The notes under the pieces were generated by a model, which worked only from the letters and a program-made list of their open reading frames with translations, had not been told where the DNA came from and did not search any database. Positions 1 to 10,587 of a stretch of DNA of 64,000 nucleotides are shown piece by piece. Source of the stretch: Trichomonas vaginalis G3 (taxonomy: Eukaryota > Parabasalia > Trichomonadida > Trichomonadidae); assembly GCF_026262505.1 (NCBI RefSeq), contig NC_067206.1, positions 36,223,896-36,287,895 of the forward strand, in the 5' to 3' direction. Positions within the stretch are counted from its first letter, which is position 1; each line of letters begins with the position of its first letter. A program made the position numbers and the translations under genes.

Positions 1-79
1 ATTTAAATTATGCCGTTCGCTCTTTTGGAGCTCAGGACTTTCAGTCCGTTCTAAAGTTTGTTTCACAAACATTGAGCGT

Positions 80-1867
80 TCATTGAACTCTATACCATGC
101 ATAAACTGTCATGTAAGGTGGCATGTAATCTTTACTTTGTCCCGTTGTTTGTGTATATCCTGAAACGAAATGTGTATGGTTTCCTTCTCCCTGAGTGTCA
201 CTCCAGTAACAATTTATAGCAAACTTAACGTCGTCTTTAACATCATATCCTTTACCTTTTGTCATTCCTGACCAATCCCAATATCTATGCTTATGCCAAC
301 CTGCTTGAGATGTACTTAAATCTATGTAGTGACTGTGTGCAGGTAAATTTTCACCTGAAATCGTTTTACTTCCACCCATTTCCTTTGAAGAGTTTGCACA
401 ATACAAAAACCTATCGACTATTTGTTCCCATGCACCAACACCAAACATTACTTGAGGACCTCTTGCATCCATAGATGTATAAATAGAACCTACTGGGTTC
501 ATTAAATCAAACATATGAGATAATATAGGATTGTCTCTTTTGAACTTAAAATATAGTGCAACTATTTCAGGTTTCTTCTGGTTTGTGTTAGAATATTTTT
601 TATAATATAATCTTATGTTTTCAGGGTAGGTAAAATCTTGACTATAATATTTATTTTTGTCATCTATATAATAATATACTATTCTCGTTTTTTCTATTGC
701 ATTATATCTTTTATATCTATAATAATCTAAATATAATGTTAACTTTTGTTCATCTACATGTGGCGTTCTGACATCATCTCCATAGTCATAATAATATGGT
801 ACTGGAGCTGGGTTAGGCAATGTCATATCTGTCATTTCATAAACTCTTAAATATTTCTTTTGTTCGTCTCCATATAAGTTTAAGTAACAGTTGTTGTCTA
901 ATGGAACTTTAACTTGTGTACCATCATTCTTTATATAGCTTACATACATTTCATTGTTATTTTTCGGAATGAGTTTACACCGTATACCATTTTTTAAGGA
1001 GTGTACCAATTGCCATCTAAAATATTTATTTTCTTCATAGACAGAAAAGTCACCAACAATAGTTTCAATATTTTTAGTTGTTCCTATCAAACTTTGGTAT
1101 ATTCCGTTGACATATTCATTATCTGCTTTCTTCTCTAACTCACTGTTGACATAAGTTTTATCCACTTTAAGGTCTAAACATTCTGAAACCCATCCTGTAT
1201 CAGCTTTAGTTTTTAAAATCTTTGATGTCCATTCATGATACCATTCAACCCTTTCTTTAATTTCATTATCTTTTTCATCAACATAAACCAAATTTGCCTT
1301 CTTCATTAACTCACTATCCATATATTCCTTATTTGCCTTCTTCTCTAACTCACTGTTGACATATTCCTTATCTGCTTTCTTCATTAACTCACTGTTGACA
1401 TATTCCTTATCTGCTTTCTTCATTAACTCACTAGCCACATATTCCTTATCTGCTTTCTTCATTAACTCACTGTTGACATATGTTTTATCTGCCTTCTTCA
1501 TTATGTCATTTAGGAAACCTTTTATGAATTCCTCATTTAAATTAAATCTTCCAATCTTCAAAACTTTAGGAAATGCATTTAATGCGTAATATCTTTGTTC
1601 TTCTGGTGGAATTGATGTTATATCATCCGTTATTCCTTTAATTTTTGAATTCATAAATAAAATTTCTTTTATATTTGATATCACTGCACCACCTTTGCAA
1701 ACGAATTCGAAATGGTCATTTTTCAATACTATCTCCAAATCTCCATATTTCAACCTTTGCGTTTGTTCTGCCGTCTTTGAATTATATGCATATATGGCGT
1801 ATGTAATGGTCTGAGGGACCTGGGTGCTTTGTGCCTTAAGTTGTTGTGGTTGCTGTTGTTTAATCAT
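80..1867 (-). CDS. Tail-collar fibre-like protein (Maverick)
   Basis: A 595-residue protein. Residues about 120-190 hold six or seven copies of a 13-residue repeat (consensus MKKADKEYVNSEL), a pattern known from phage tail fibres. The last 140 residues are a phage tail-collar type domain: GSIYTSMDA, FLYCANSSKEMGGSKTI, NLPAHSHYI, a second GNHTH, and the terminal YMPPYMTVYAWYR. The collar is close to that of the protein at 18310-19596, while the N-terminal half is unrelated. Its role is inferred to be a fibre or attachment protein of a virus-like particle. The ATG at 1867 is preceded by an AT-rich leader typical of these elements. The reading frame looks whole. Confidence 0.75.
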   Translation of the reverse strand: MIKQQQPQQLKAQSTQVPQTITYAIYAYNSKTAEQTQRLKYGDLEIVLKNDHFEFVCKGGAVISNIKEILFMNSKIKGITDDITSIPPEEQRYYALNAFPKVLKIGRFNLNEEFIKGFLNDIMKKADKTYVNSELMKKADKEYVASELMKKADKEYVNSELMKKADKEYVNSELEKKANKEYMDSELMKKANLVYVDEKDNEIKERVEWYHEWTSKILKTKADTGWVSECLDLKVDKTYVNSELEKKADNEYVNGIYQSLIGTTKNIETIVGDFSVYEENKYFRWQLVHSLKNGIRCKLIPKNNNEMYVSYIKNDGTQVKVPLDNNCYLNLYGDEQKKYLRVYEMTDMTLPNPAPVPYYYDYGDDVRTPHVDEQKLTLYLDYYRYKRYNAIEKTRIVYYYIDDKNKYYSQDFTYPENIRLYYKKYSNTNQKKPEIVALYFKFKRDNPILSHMFDLMNPVGSIYTSMDARGPQVMFGVGAWEQIVDRFLYCANSSKEMGGSKTISGENLPAHSHYIDLSTSQAGWHKHRYWDWSGMTKGKGYDVKDDVKFAINCYWSDTQGEGNHTHFVSGYTQTTGQSKDYMPPYMTVYAWYRVQ

Positions 1868-1891
1868 TTATTATGATTTAAAAATAAATAT

Positions 1892-2570
1892 TTAATCTGT
1901 TATCTCATCAGCTATTTTTTCTATTTGAAATTGCCATAATATTTCATTCATGAATTCTAAATCACAATCAAATAGGTCAGTTATTCTAAATTTAATATTT
2001 GATAAATCTTTTGAATGAAGAATAAACGAATTCCCGGATAATTGAAACGGATATGATAAAGAAAATGTGTTTAAGTTGATGGATAAAATGTTTTGTATTG
2101 ATGGGTAAGAGTTAGGGTCTAATGTTTGATGTGAAAATCTCATTGGGGTATTAACTTTATCACATTTGATTAAAATGAAATTGGAACCAGTGTCAGAATA
2201 CAAAACATCCCCAACATCTTTTTCAAAATTTAATATCCCCAACAATGAACGAAAATGAGGAGTACAAAATTTAATTTTCAGCGGGAATTTAATAAGGTTA
2301 TTTATTTCATCAAGTTCAAAAAGTTTATCAGGTTTTGATTTAAAATTTCCTTTACCATACGATAAATGATTCATTTAAATAACTTAAAATCATGTTAATA
2401 TCCCATTTCGCTATCACATTATTTATATACATATCATACGTTTTTTCAAGGTCATCTTTAATAAATGATATATAATCTGAAGGGTCTAAAAGAATGGGAT
2501 TAAATTTACCACTCACAGAAACGAGAGTAACATTATAAATTCCGCTAACTGTTAAATTTAATTCACAGTA
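1892..2570 (-). pseudogene. Minor-capsid-like gene, broken (Maverick)
   Basis: Reading on the minus strand, an open stretch at 1892-2374 and a further coding-like stretch up to about 2570 (LDPSDYISFIKDDLEKTYD is legible) occupy the place next to the tail-collar gene. In the second element the gene beside the tail-collar gene is the 282-residue protein at 17443-18291. Both share a helix-rich middle and a C-terminal part with an NSFILHS or NSFLCLA stretch, so I infer they are counterparts, perhaps a penton or minor capsid protein. The similarity is weak and was judged by eye. Broken, about one break. Confidence 0.4.
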
Positions 2571-2618
2571 TTATTCGAAATAATATTGATAATTGACATT
2601 TTTATTACGATTAAAAAT

Positions 2619-3098
2619 ATGGTAAAGCGTTATTTTCCAGTGATAAATAAAACTAGAATAAGATTACCTCAAGAATTCATAAATTCAACGAATAAGAAAT
2701 TCATTCATGTTATAAATTTTAGTGTTTTCAGAAAATATGAGTCGATGTCATATTCATCATCAGGTTATATTTCACTTCATTCAAATTTAGTTCAATCAAA
2801 CCCATATAATGACCATTTCATAAGATTTTCAGATGGTATTAAAAATGTAATTGATAGATTAAAATATGAACAGATTGACAATATCGAATTTTTGGAATTT
2901 TGGTTTAAATATCCTGATGGAAAAAAGATTGAAGTTAAAGATAAAGCTGATACTATAACAAAAACAATTACAATGACTGATCCAGATAGTGGGGAACAAA
3001 AAGAAATAAAACAAACGATAGAAACTGGTGAAAGGTCAATTATTATTGATTATGATTCAAAGGATTATTATTCGATAATGTTAATGCTTGAATATTAA
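2619..3098 (+). CDS. Hypothetical Maverick protein, capsid-region
   Basis: About 159 residues if the second ATG at 2619 is used. I prefer it to 2586 because it directly follows a short AT leader of the form TTTTTATTACGATTAAAAAT, like other genes in these elements. The protein contains INKTRIRLPQEF near the start and a lysine/threonine-rich loop with KTITMTDPDSGEQKE, followed by a predicted beta-rich end. I do not recognise the family. It is transcribed away from the minor-capsid-like gene and converges on the gene ending at 3095, overlapping it by four bases. A structural role is only a guess from position. Confidence 0.5.
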   Translation: MVKRYFPVINKTRIRLPQEFINSTNKKFIHVINFSVFRKYESMSYSSSGYISLHSNLVQSNPYNDHFIRFSDGIKNVIDRLKYEQIDNIEFLEFWFKYPDGKKIEVKDKADTITKTITMTDPDSGEQKEIKQTIETGERSIIIDYDSKDYYSIMLMLEY

Positions 3099-3794
3099 AT
3101 AGCCTTAACAAAGAATTTTTCAAGTGATATTTTATATTCATCAACTATTTTATTGTATATGTTATTATAAGTTAAATGTAGTTCAGTTGTTGTTCCGTTC
3201 TTTGATATCTTAATTGTGCTAATATCCTTTATAGGATTTATTTTTGCAACTGTTCCGCAGCATGAAACCTCATCATCTATGAAAAATTGAATCTTAACGT
3301 CTGAATCTTGAACATCACAAAGAATGGCGATAATGTGAATTAATGATTCATAAGGTAAAATAATTAAACCGGATTGGTCAATTAAATTTATTATTGAATC
3401 ATAATTATTAGTTATTATATCACGGTAAATTTTCATTAATTCAGAATTAATGTCTACTTTTATATGGCGCATTGCGACTGGAATCGTAGATTCCTGGGTT
3501 CTCGATGTTTGATGAAAGAGGTGGGGGGTATGTTGGATAAGTGGGAATTTCAACGGGTTCTTTACCGGGTTCAGATAAAATGATTGGGTCTCCATCTTCT
3601 TTATTTTGCTCCTCCTCTTTCTTTGGTAAGTCACGAGTTAATAAATTTGGTTGAGTTGCTGACCTTGTTAATTCAGGACTAACATTAACTTTAACATTTT
3701 GAATAATTCGTGATTTATCATCATTTACGTTATAACCAACCGTAATCTCTGCTTTTGCGTTTGTGTTCTTTTGACTTGTGAAACGTCTTCTCAT
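3095..3794 (-). pseudogene. Maverick structural-like protein, broken
   Basis: Two overlapping minus-strand reading frames. The N-terminal part is charged, then proline-rich (VEIPTYPTYPPPLSS). The C-terminal part is a helical and beta domain with SCCGTVAKINPI. The gene at 33152-33733 in the second element has the same layout: a charged and VAL/PVKE-rich start with PTYPEV, and an end with IACCGVSYNVIDK. I infer the two are orthologues in different Maverick lineages, lying close to the major-capsid-like gene in both. Function unknown. Broken, about one break. Confidence 0.5.
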
Positions 3795-3878
3795 TTATAA
3801 TTGAATAAAAAAAAGAAAAATATATTTAAAGTTTTATTTAGTTGTTACGGTAATATCCCAAGGTTCATCATTGTTTGC

Positions 3879-4778
3879 TTATACTTTCTTTGTAACTGCA
3901 CCAATTATGTTATTGATATTGCTTTGAGTTTCTTCCAGTCTTATTTTATCATTTACAATATCTTTAATCATTTCATTACATGCATTCTTAAAACCATCTG
4001 ATTTTTCTAATTTACGTCTATCACTTTCTTTAATTAAATCAAAGTTATAACCTTGTTGAGAATAAAGTGGTTTCTTTATCAATTCCTTGAACGCTTCTGA
4101 AAGTGAAGATGAAGAAATTCTTGCCACTTGAATTGGTTTAAATTCTGCTTTCATTGCTTCTTTCTGTTCATTGAACACTGGATCGAATAAAGCAACTTTA
4201 AAGAATTTCTTAGCTGGAATTTCAGGTCTCAAATTTGCATATTGACCATCAAACTGATTAACATATTGAGGTAATCCATCCGGTCCCTCTTCAATAGCAT
4301 TTAATTCTTCATTGAAATAAGAATATGGATTATGACGGTATGAATTAATTGGACCATTTTCACCTTCTCCAATGTATTGTTTAACAGCTTTTCCATTTTC
4401 ATCAAATTGCATAGGATAACGTTCATTATATGCTTTACGTTTAGGATAATCCGTCATTGTTAATTTATACCCATTTATGACTTTAATATTTCCTTGACCA
4501 TCAGTAACGAAAACTTCATTTATACCATCAGGTTTTCCATTTGGACCCGTAATGTCTGCTTCGTGTGCTTCCCAATTTGGTCCATGACGTTTGGCATATG
4601 CTTGAGCTTCTGGTAATGTTAAAACGTTTCTCATTTGTTTAACATCCTTTTGAAGACCGGCAACAATGTGGACTAATTCTTTCATTCCGTCTGGAACTTT
4701 CATAGTTCTATTATATGCACCCTTTTTGTTTGTTCCTTGTTTTAATGGAACCTGTAGAAGATTTGCAATTTCTGTCAT
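3879..4778 (-). CDS. Maverick conserved protein ([16 protein letters not shown] type)
   Basis: A 299-residue soluble protein with no membrane segment. Residues about 70-120 carry [13 protein letters not shown] and [16 protein letters not shown], then [12 protein letters not shown]. Such a module recurs, to my knowledge, in Trichomonas Mavericks. The large protein at 35706-38597 fills the comparable position in the second element but is not obviously alike. The C-terminal third is helical. It sits between the packaging ATPase and the structural gene at 3095-3794, so a virion-assembly role is likely but unproven. The frame looks whole and starts at an ATG after an AATTATAAATAAAAAATA-like leader. 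Confidence 0.55.
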   Translation of the reverse strand: MTEIANLLQVPLKQGTNKKGAYNRTMKVPDGMKELVHIVAGLQKDVKQMRNVLTLPEAQAYAKRHGPNWEAHEADITGPNGKPDGINEVFVTDGQGNIKVINGYKLTMTDYPKRKAYNERYPMQFDENGKAVKQYIGEGENGPINSYRHNPYSYFNEELNAIEEGPDGLPQYVNQFDGQYANLRPEIPAKKFFKVALFDPVFNEQKEAMKAEFKPIQVARISSSSLSEAFKELIKKPLYSQQGYNFDLIKESDRRKLEKSDGFKNACNEMIKDIVNDKIRLEETQSNINNIIGAVTKKV

Positions 4779-4808
4779 GTTTAATTATAAATAAAAAATA
4801 AAAATTAA

Positions 4809-5642
4809 TTATAAAAAGTTAATCAATTTAATGGAACCTTTATTTAAATCAACTATTATTTTTCCATGTTCACCTAATTGCTGATATTGTGTGTAAAGTT
4901 CATTAATGCTCATTGGTAAATTCACTTGATAAAGCATAACGTTCAACTGTTGACGACTAAAACCACTGAAAATGAAAAGGGTGGACAGGTTTGATTTAAT
5001 GTTTGTGCTTAATGCTTTAAAGTATTGAACAGCCATAAGAATGAACACTGAATGTGTCGACATTGAGTTAATAACTGATTAAAATATGATTTCTCATTTG
5101 TTATTAGTTTTGATTTCACTGCATCATCTAGAAAAATGAGTGAATGCAAAAATTCTTATCAAAATTTGAAATAGAAAGTGTTTCAAATAATTCATCCCGT
5201 TGTTTATCAATAATTTTATCCTCTAATCCTTGCTTCTTGATTGTATTATATAATTCTTTATACATTAAAAAGTTTTTTAAATAATCTTCTGCTTCTTCTT
5301 GTGATAAATAAATAATTGGAATTTTGATTAAATGCTTTAAAGATTCAAATGTATCATCTGAAGGTGAACCTGAACGGTTGATATAAATTAACACATGTGA
5401 ATGGGGGGAAGTGTTAGCAATAATGATAATTTGTTTTAATATCGTTAATGTTTTACCTTTATTTTGTTTACCAATTGCTGCAGTGATTGAATTTAAGTAA
5501 CATTCAGAATATGGAATTTTCATTAATTTTTCCTTAGATAGAGCATTTCTATTATCACTCAATGCTTCATTAATCATATCATCTACGTATGTATTATATA
5601 CTCCCTAATTCTTCATAAGGGGTGGATGAATTTAAATCCATT
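4809..5642 (-). pseudogene. Genome-packaging ATPase, broken (Maverick)
   Basis: FtsK/HerA-type packaging ATPase of the Polinton/adenovirus-like class. A Walker A-like GKQNKGKT is legible at about 5450-5480, followed by the strand VLIYINRSGSPSDDTFESL. A hydrophobic FLDD Walker B-like stretch lies near 5120-5140. In intact elements this enzyme pumps DNA into the capsid. The order ATPase then major capsid (next gene upstream on the same strand) is usual for Polintons. Broken, about three breaks. The gene at 29236-30108 is the counterpart in the second element. Confidence 0.55.
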
Positions 5643-5665
5643 TAATCAAAAATAAATTTATAATT

Positions 5666-7306
5666 TTAAACATTTCTATTCATCAATATTTCATCATATG
5701 AACTTCTATACTGTGGTGGTGTACCTGTTGGATGATATTTCAAACCTTCATCCGGTGTCCATGTCCAATATGTAGTCCTAGTAAACCAAACCTGAGGAGG
5801 ATTTGTCACCTTTGAACAGTAAGTGTCATTTTCACCCTGAATGATTGGATAAGCTTTCACTTGTACTGTAACTTGTGAGTTGAAAGTTTCTAATCCATCA
5901 AAGAATATACCCGCTCCATCACGTTGAACTGGAATAGTGCATAAGAATGAAGTTTGGTCTTTCCATGTTCTAGCTAATGGCGTGCCATCATCATCATTCA
6001 GTGGTCTAGTTAATGAGTCCTCGTATTCTTCTGTGCATTCATTCACTCCATCTAAATCAGAAGCTTGAAGCATACGTGTAAAGAATATGTCACCCACTGT
6101 GGTCATCGCTTGATCGGGGAAGTTTCTGGAATCTATAGTGACCTGAAGACCTCGAAGCATTGGATTTTCTAAAACTGTTCTTTGCATTGCATTCTTCGGA
6201 AATGTTAACACAACATCTGTAACATTATGAAGAGCGTATGAGAAATCTGAGCTAATACCTTCAGGAGTGATGCAACCTCCATTTAGTGAACGAACGTCAA
6301 TATGTTGAGCTGGAATCATGAATGGATCTTCCTTACTGAATAAACGTGGTATTGCTTTAACTGATTCTTCAATTAAACCGTATCCTGGTGTAATGCATTT
6401 ATCCTCTAAAACTTCCATCTTTGTGCATGAAATAATAACGTTATCAACTGTTGCGTCAGCAGATGTAGCGGCTAAGCTTGTAATTAATTTGGCAGGAAGT
6501 CCGATTTGTTGGAATTTGCGATCATATTTATAAACATGATTCATAATCTTTTCATAATTTTCATCAGTTATCTTTTCATAAACGTAATTTTGTAAATCAG
6601 CAACTCTTAACGGGTCAACCTGACAAAATACTAAAGTATCCCTGAAAACATAATATTTAAGAATGATTTCACCAAATGATTTAGGATAATCATCGAACGC
6701 CTGAAATGCTAACAAATCATTTACCGGAATAATCATATCAAAAGTGACATCAACTTCTTCATTTGCTTTCTTGAAAACTTCTGAAGGGTCAATATATTTA
6801 CCACATACTGAGTTATCATATTTTTGAACATTATTATATAACGAATGAACAAACTTTTTAACTTTCCTTTCTGATTTTGGTTTATATGTTGCAAATGCGA
6901 AAGATTCACGGGCGCAATCCATCTGAAGATAACCGGCATCACCTCTTTCGGTTTCTACTTCTAATTGTTTAAAGCTTTGATTTGATGATTTGTAACCAAC
7001 GAATAAACGCATGCATTTAAAAGCGGCATCACATGTGAAAGCTTTATTTGAAACTAGAGTTGCTTTAACTTTGCGTTTAATATATGTGTCACCTAATTGG
7101 TTCACATCATGAGCCGGATTTGTAATTCTTAAATGAGTTTGTTTATCATCAAAATATGGAGCATCAGAGTCATAGCATGAACTTTCAAGTTCTCTATAAT
7201 ATCTTCTACCGTCATTCTTTGCGAATATTTCATTTATCTTTTCGAATGAATGAAACACATTTCCATTAATCGGTTTAGTGTTTTGGCACAAATAGTTAGT
7301 CGTCAT
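5666..7306 (-). CDS. Major-capsid-like protein (Maverick, lineage 1)
   Basis: A 546-residue beta-rich protein of the length expected for a double-jelly-roll major capsid protein. It lies directly next to the packaging ATPase, as in other Polintons. Residues about 185-225 read VDVTFDMIIPVNDLLAFQ and then ILKYYVFRDTLVFCQVDP, the kind of plan seen in Polinton capsid proteins (a polar strand, then a surface loop). It ends in RSSYDEILMNRNV. The frame is open throughout, from an ATG after a TTATAAATAAAAAATC-like leader. Assignment rests on length, position and strand pattern rather than a matched signature. The capsid-like protein of the second element (34065-35673) is very different. Confidence 0.6.
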   Translation of the reverse strand: MTTNYLCQNTKPINGNVFHSFEKINEIFAKNDGRRYYRELESSCYDSDAPYFDDKQTHLRITNPAHDVNQLGDTYIKRKVKATLVSNKAFTCDAAFKCMRLFVGYKSSNQSFKQLEVETERGDAGYLQMDCARESFAFATYKPKSERKVKKFVHSLYNNVQKYDNSVCGKYIDPSEVFKKANEEVDVTFDMIIPVNDLLAFQAFDDYPKSFGEIILKYYVFRDTLVFCQVDPLRVADLQNYVYEKITDENYEKIMNHVYKYDRKFQQIGLPAKLITSLAATSADATVDNVIISCTKMEVLEDKCITPGYGLIEESVKAIPRLFSKEDPFMIPAQHIDVRSLNGGCITPEGISSDFSYALHNVTDVVLTFPKNAMQRTVLENPMLRGLQVTIDSRNFPDQAMTTVGDIFFTRMLQASDLDGVNECTEEYEDSLTRPLNDDDGTPLARTWKDQTSFLCTIPVQRDGAGIFFDGLETFNSQVTVQVKAYPIIQGENDTYCSKVTNPPQVWFTRTTYWTWTPDEGLKYHPTGTPPQYRSSYDEILMNRNV

Positions 7307-7374
7307 TTATTATAAATAAAAAATCAAAATTAAAAGATGAAAATGAATTTTTAATTTTAATGAAATAATCAACT

Positions 7375-7590
7375 ATGGCTGCAGGATTCTTTAAGAAACT
7401 GTGGGATAAAGTAAAAAGAGGAGCGCATAAAGTTTGGGAAACAATGAAGAAAGGAGCAAATTGGATATTTAAGAATAAAGAAGCAATTAGTGACGTTGCT
7501 GAATCAATAACACCAAAAGCTGCCCCAATAAGAGAAATATTAAATAAAGGAGAAAAAGTTTATCAAAGACTACAACCGATACTAAGATAA
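7375..7590 (+). CDS. Small basic amphipathic protein (Maverick)
   Basis: A 71-residue protein beginning MAAGFFKKLWDKVKRGAHKV, a strongly amphipathic cationic helix rich in Trp and Lys, followed by a second helix. A relict of a paralogue beginning almost identically lies head-on at 7611-7846. Comparable small proteins occur in the second element at 17196-17438 and 20569-20970. Such helices resemble membrane-active or capsid-internal peptides of adenovirus-like viruses (protein VI being a known example). That role is inference only. The gene diverges from the capsid gene across about 70 bases. Confidence 0.6.
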   Translation: MAAGFFKKLWDKVKRGAHKVWETMKKGANWIFKNKEAISDVAESITPKAAPIREILNKGEKVYQRLQPILR

Positions 7591-7610
7591 AAATAATATT
7601 TATTTTTTTT

Positions 7611-7846
7611 CCACTATCTACCTCCTATTTTATTAAGTATTCCTTCAGCAATTCCACCAATTGCGTTACCTGCTTGTGCTCCCATCGCCGGATTACCTGC
7701 TTTAGCACCTAATACTCCACCTATGATAGTTCCTGCCGTTTTCGCTACTGGTGCCAAAAAGTTTGCAACGGTTTAATAACTTTTTATAACCCAACCTGCA
7801 GCTTTCTTAATTCCTTCCCATAATTTTTTAAAGAATCCTGCCGCCA
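7611..7846 (-). pseudogene. Small amphipathic protein, broken (Maverick)
   Basis: Minus-strand coding-like stretch that begins with MAAGFFKKLW, as the neighbour at 7375 does, and ends in a glycine/alanine-rich hydrophobic segment (GTIIGGVLGAKAG). The latter is the kind of segment also seen in the protein at 20569-20970. Too short and interrupted to be counted as a whole gene. Broken, about one break. Confidence 0.5.
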
Positions 7847-7913
7847 TTTCTGATTTAATATTAATTAAAAAATATATTTCATCACTTATATTCTAATTTT
7901 TATTTAATGATAA

Positions 7914-8274
7914 ATGAAACCGATTTTAAAAATAAATGAAACAGAGGAGGAAGAAATAAATGAAAGTGAAAATGTTCAACAAAAAATAAACGTTGTTAAA
8001 CCAATTACTGAAATAAAAATTTTTTCATCTGTTGAAGAATTTAATGACTATTATGCTAATAATAAAAAATTATTTGAAGAATTGACAACATGTAAATTGA
8101 ATAAAATGTTTAAAGTTGATGGATTCAAAATTTCAAAAATAAAAGGAGTGGTTAGTTTGAAATCTATTCCTCAATCAAGAATCACCTCATTAATGAAAAT
8201 TGATGATTTAACAAAAAGAATAGAAGAGATTGAAGAAAGAATGAATCAAATAATTGATTTCAATAAATCAAATA

Positions 8275-8280
<6 letters not shown>
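7914..8280 (+). pseudogene. Charged Maverick protein running into poly-A
   Basis: An open frame of about 120 residues before the poly-A tract. It is acidic at the start (NETEEEEINESEN), then contains a short helical domain and a coiled-coil-like end (LTKRIEEIEERMNQIIDF). The frame has no proper end of its own; it runs into the homopolymer and is read as poly-lysine there. I read this as a gene cut by the poly-A junction. Family unknown. Confidence 0.4.
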
Positions 8281-9665
<1,385 letters not shown>

Positions 9666-10253
9666 CCTATGAAACTTAGCCCACCAAGAAGCTAAAAAAT
9701 AACGACACCTTGGTGGATGGTCCGCATATGCTCCAGTATGGATAGATGGCGGATTAGGAAATAAAATTGAAGTCATTACAACTATGTTCGTTGAATGCAG
9801 CGCACAAACAAATGGTCCATTTGCTTTTGAAGGAAAGTTCTTCCTCAAATTTGATAAAGTTGCCGATGCCAGAAATAAGCCAGGTAGTGGAGGAGTAGGG
9901 GTAATTTTAGCTAAAAGTGACACACCCGTGAAGGGTGTGATTACCGATCGGTAATTTCGACAGTTGAGAATTTAAAATTTTTTATGGAACTGTTGCGAGT
10001 TTCATAAAGAATTTAAGGAATATAAGCAAAGATTTGAATCAAAATCTTAGACCTAAGCCGCTCGATTCGCTCGCGGCTTCCGCGAATTACAGATCAGCAA
10101 AGATTTGAATCAAAATCTTCGAACTAAGCCGATCGCTTCGCTCGCGGCTTTCTTTATTATTTTAAATTTGCATATTTCCATCAAAAGTTCATAAGGTAAA
10201 AAATTTCGTTTATTTTTACTAAGAAAAAAAAGGTTTTTGATAATAAATTTATT

Positions 10254-10486
10254 TTATTTCGAAAAAGTAGCAATAATCGTAAAAGGGTATTGATAGGCTT
10301 GCTAAAGTAACTAATTTTAGCTGTCAAATACTTTTGTATTTTGAAGTAAATTAGTATAAATTTGTTTTTACTTTTATTTCGAAAAAGTAGCAATAATCGT
10401 AAAAGGGTATTGATAGGCTTGCTAAAGTAACTAATTTTAGCTGTCAAATACTTTTGTATTTTGAAGTAAATTAGTATAAATTTGAT
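10254..10486. repeat. 120-bp tandem duplication
   Basis: Two copies with an exact 120-base spacing: the stretch starting GAAAAAGTAGCAATAATCG is at 10261 and again at 10381, and identity runs on through TTAGTATAAATTTG. It lies wholly inside the TIR element. The minus-strand open frame here is produced by the repeat and is not a gene. The near-perfect identity suggests a recent duplication. Confidence 0.9.
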
Positions 10487-10525
10487 ATTATTTTAACTCC
10501 CTTTGAAAACCTCAATTTTCCATAC

Positions 10526-10587
10526 AGAGGGAACGGGAATAGCATCCAATATTCCCTGAGAATGGTTGCGCATTCTCAGTTCCCTCT
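10526..10587. other. Perfect three-way-junction foldback
   Basis: Outer stem AGAGGGAAC (10526-10534) pairs with GTTCCCTCT (10579-10587). Inside, GGGAATA (10535-10541) pairs with TATTCCC (10550-10556), and TGAGAATG (10557-10564) pairs with CATTCTCA (10571-10578). No base is left unpaired at the junction. This is seen directly. Function unknown. Confidence 0.85.

Noticed and set aside
10181-10447. Minus-strand open frame of 88 codons
   Set aside because: It is produced by the 120-bp tandem duplication and repeats itself; no start context.
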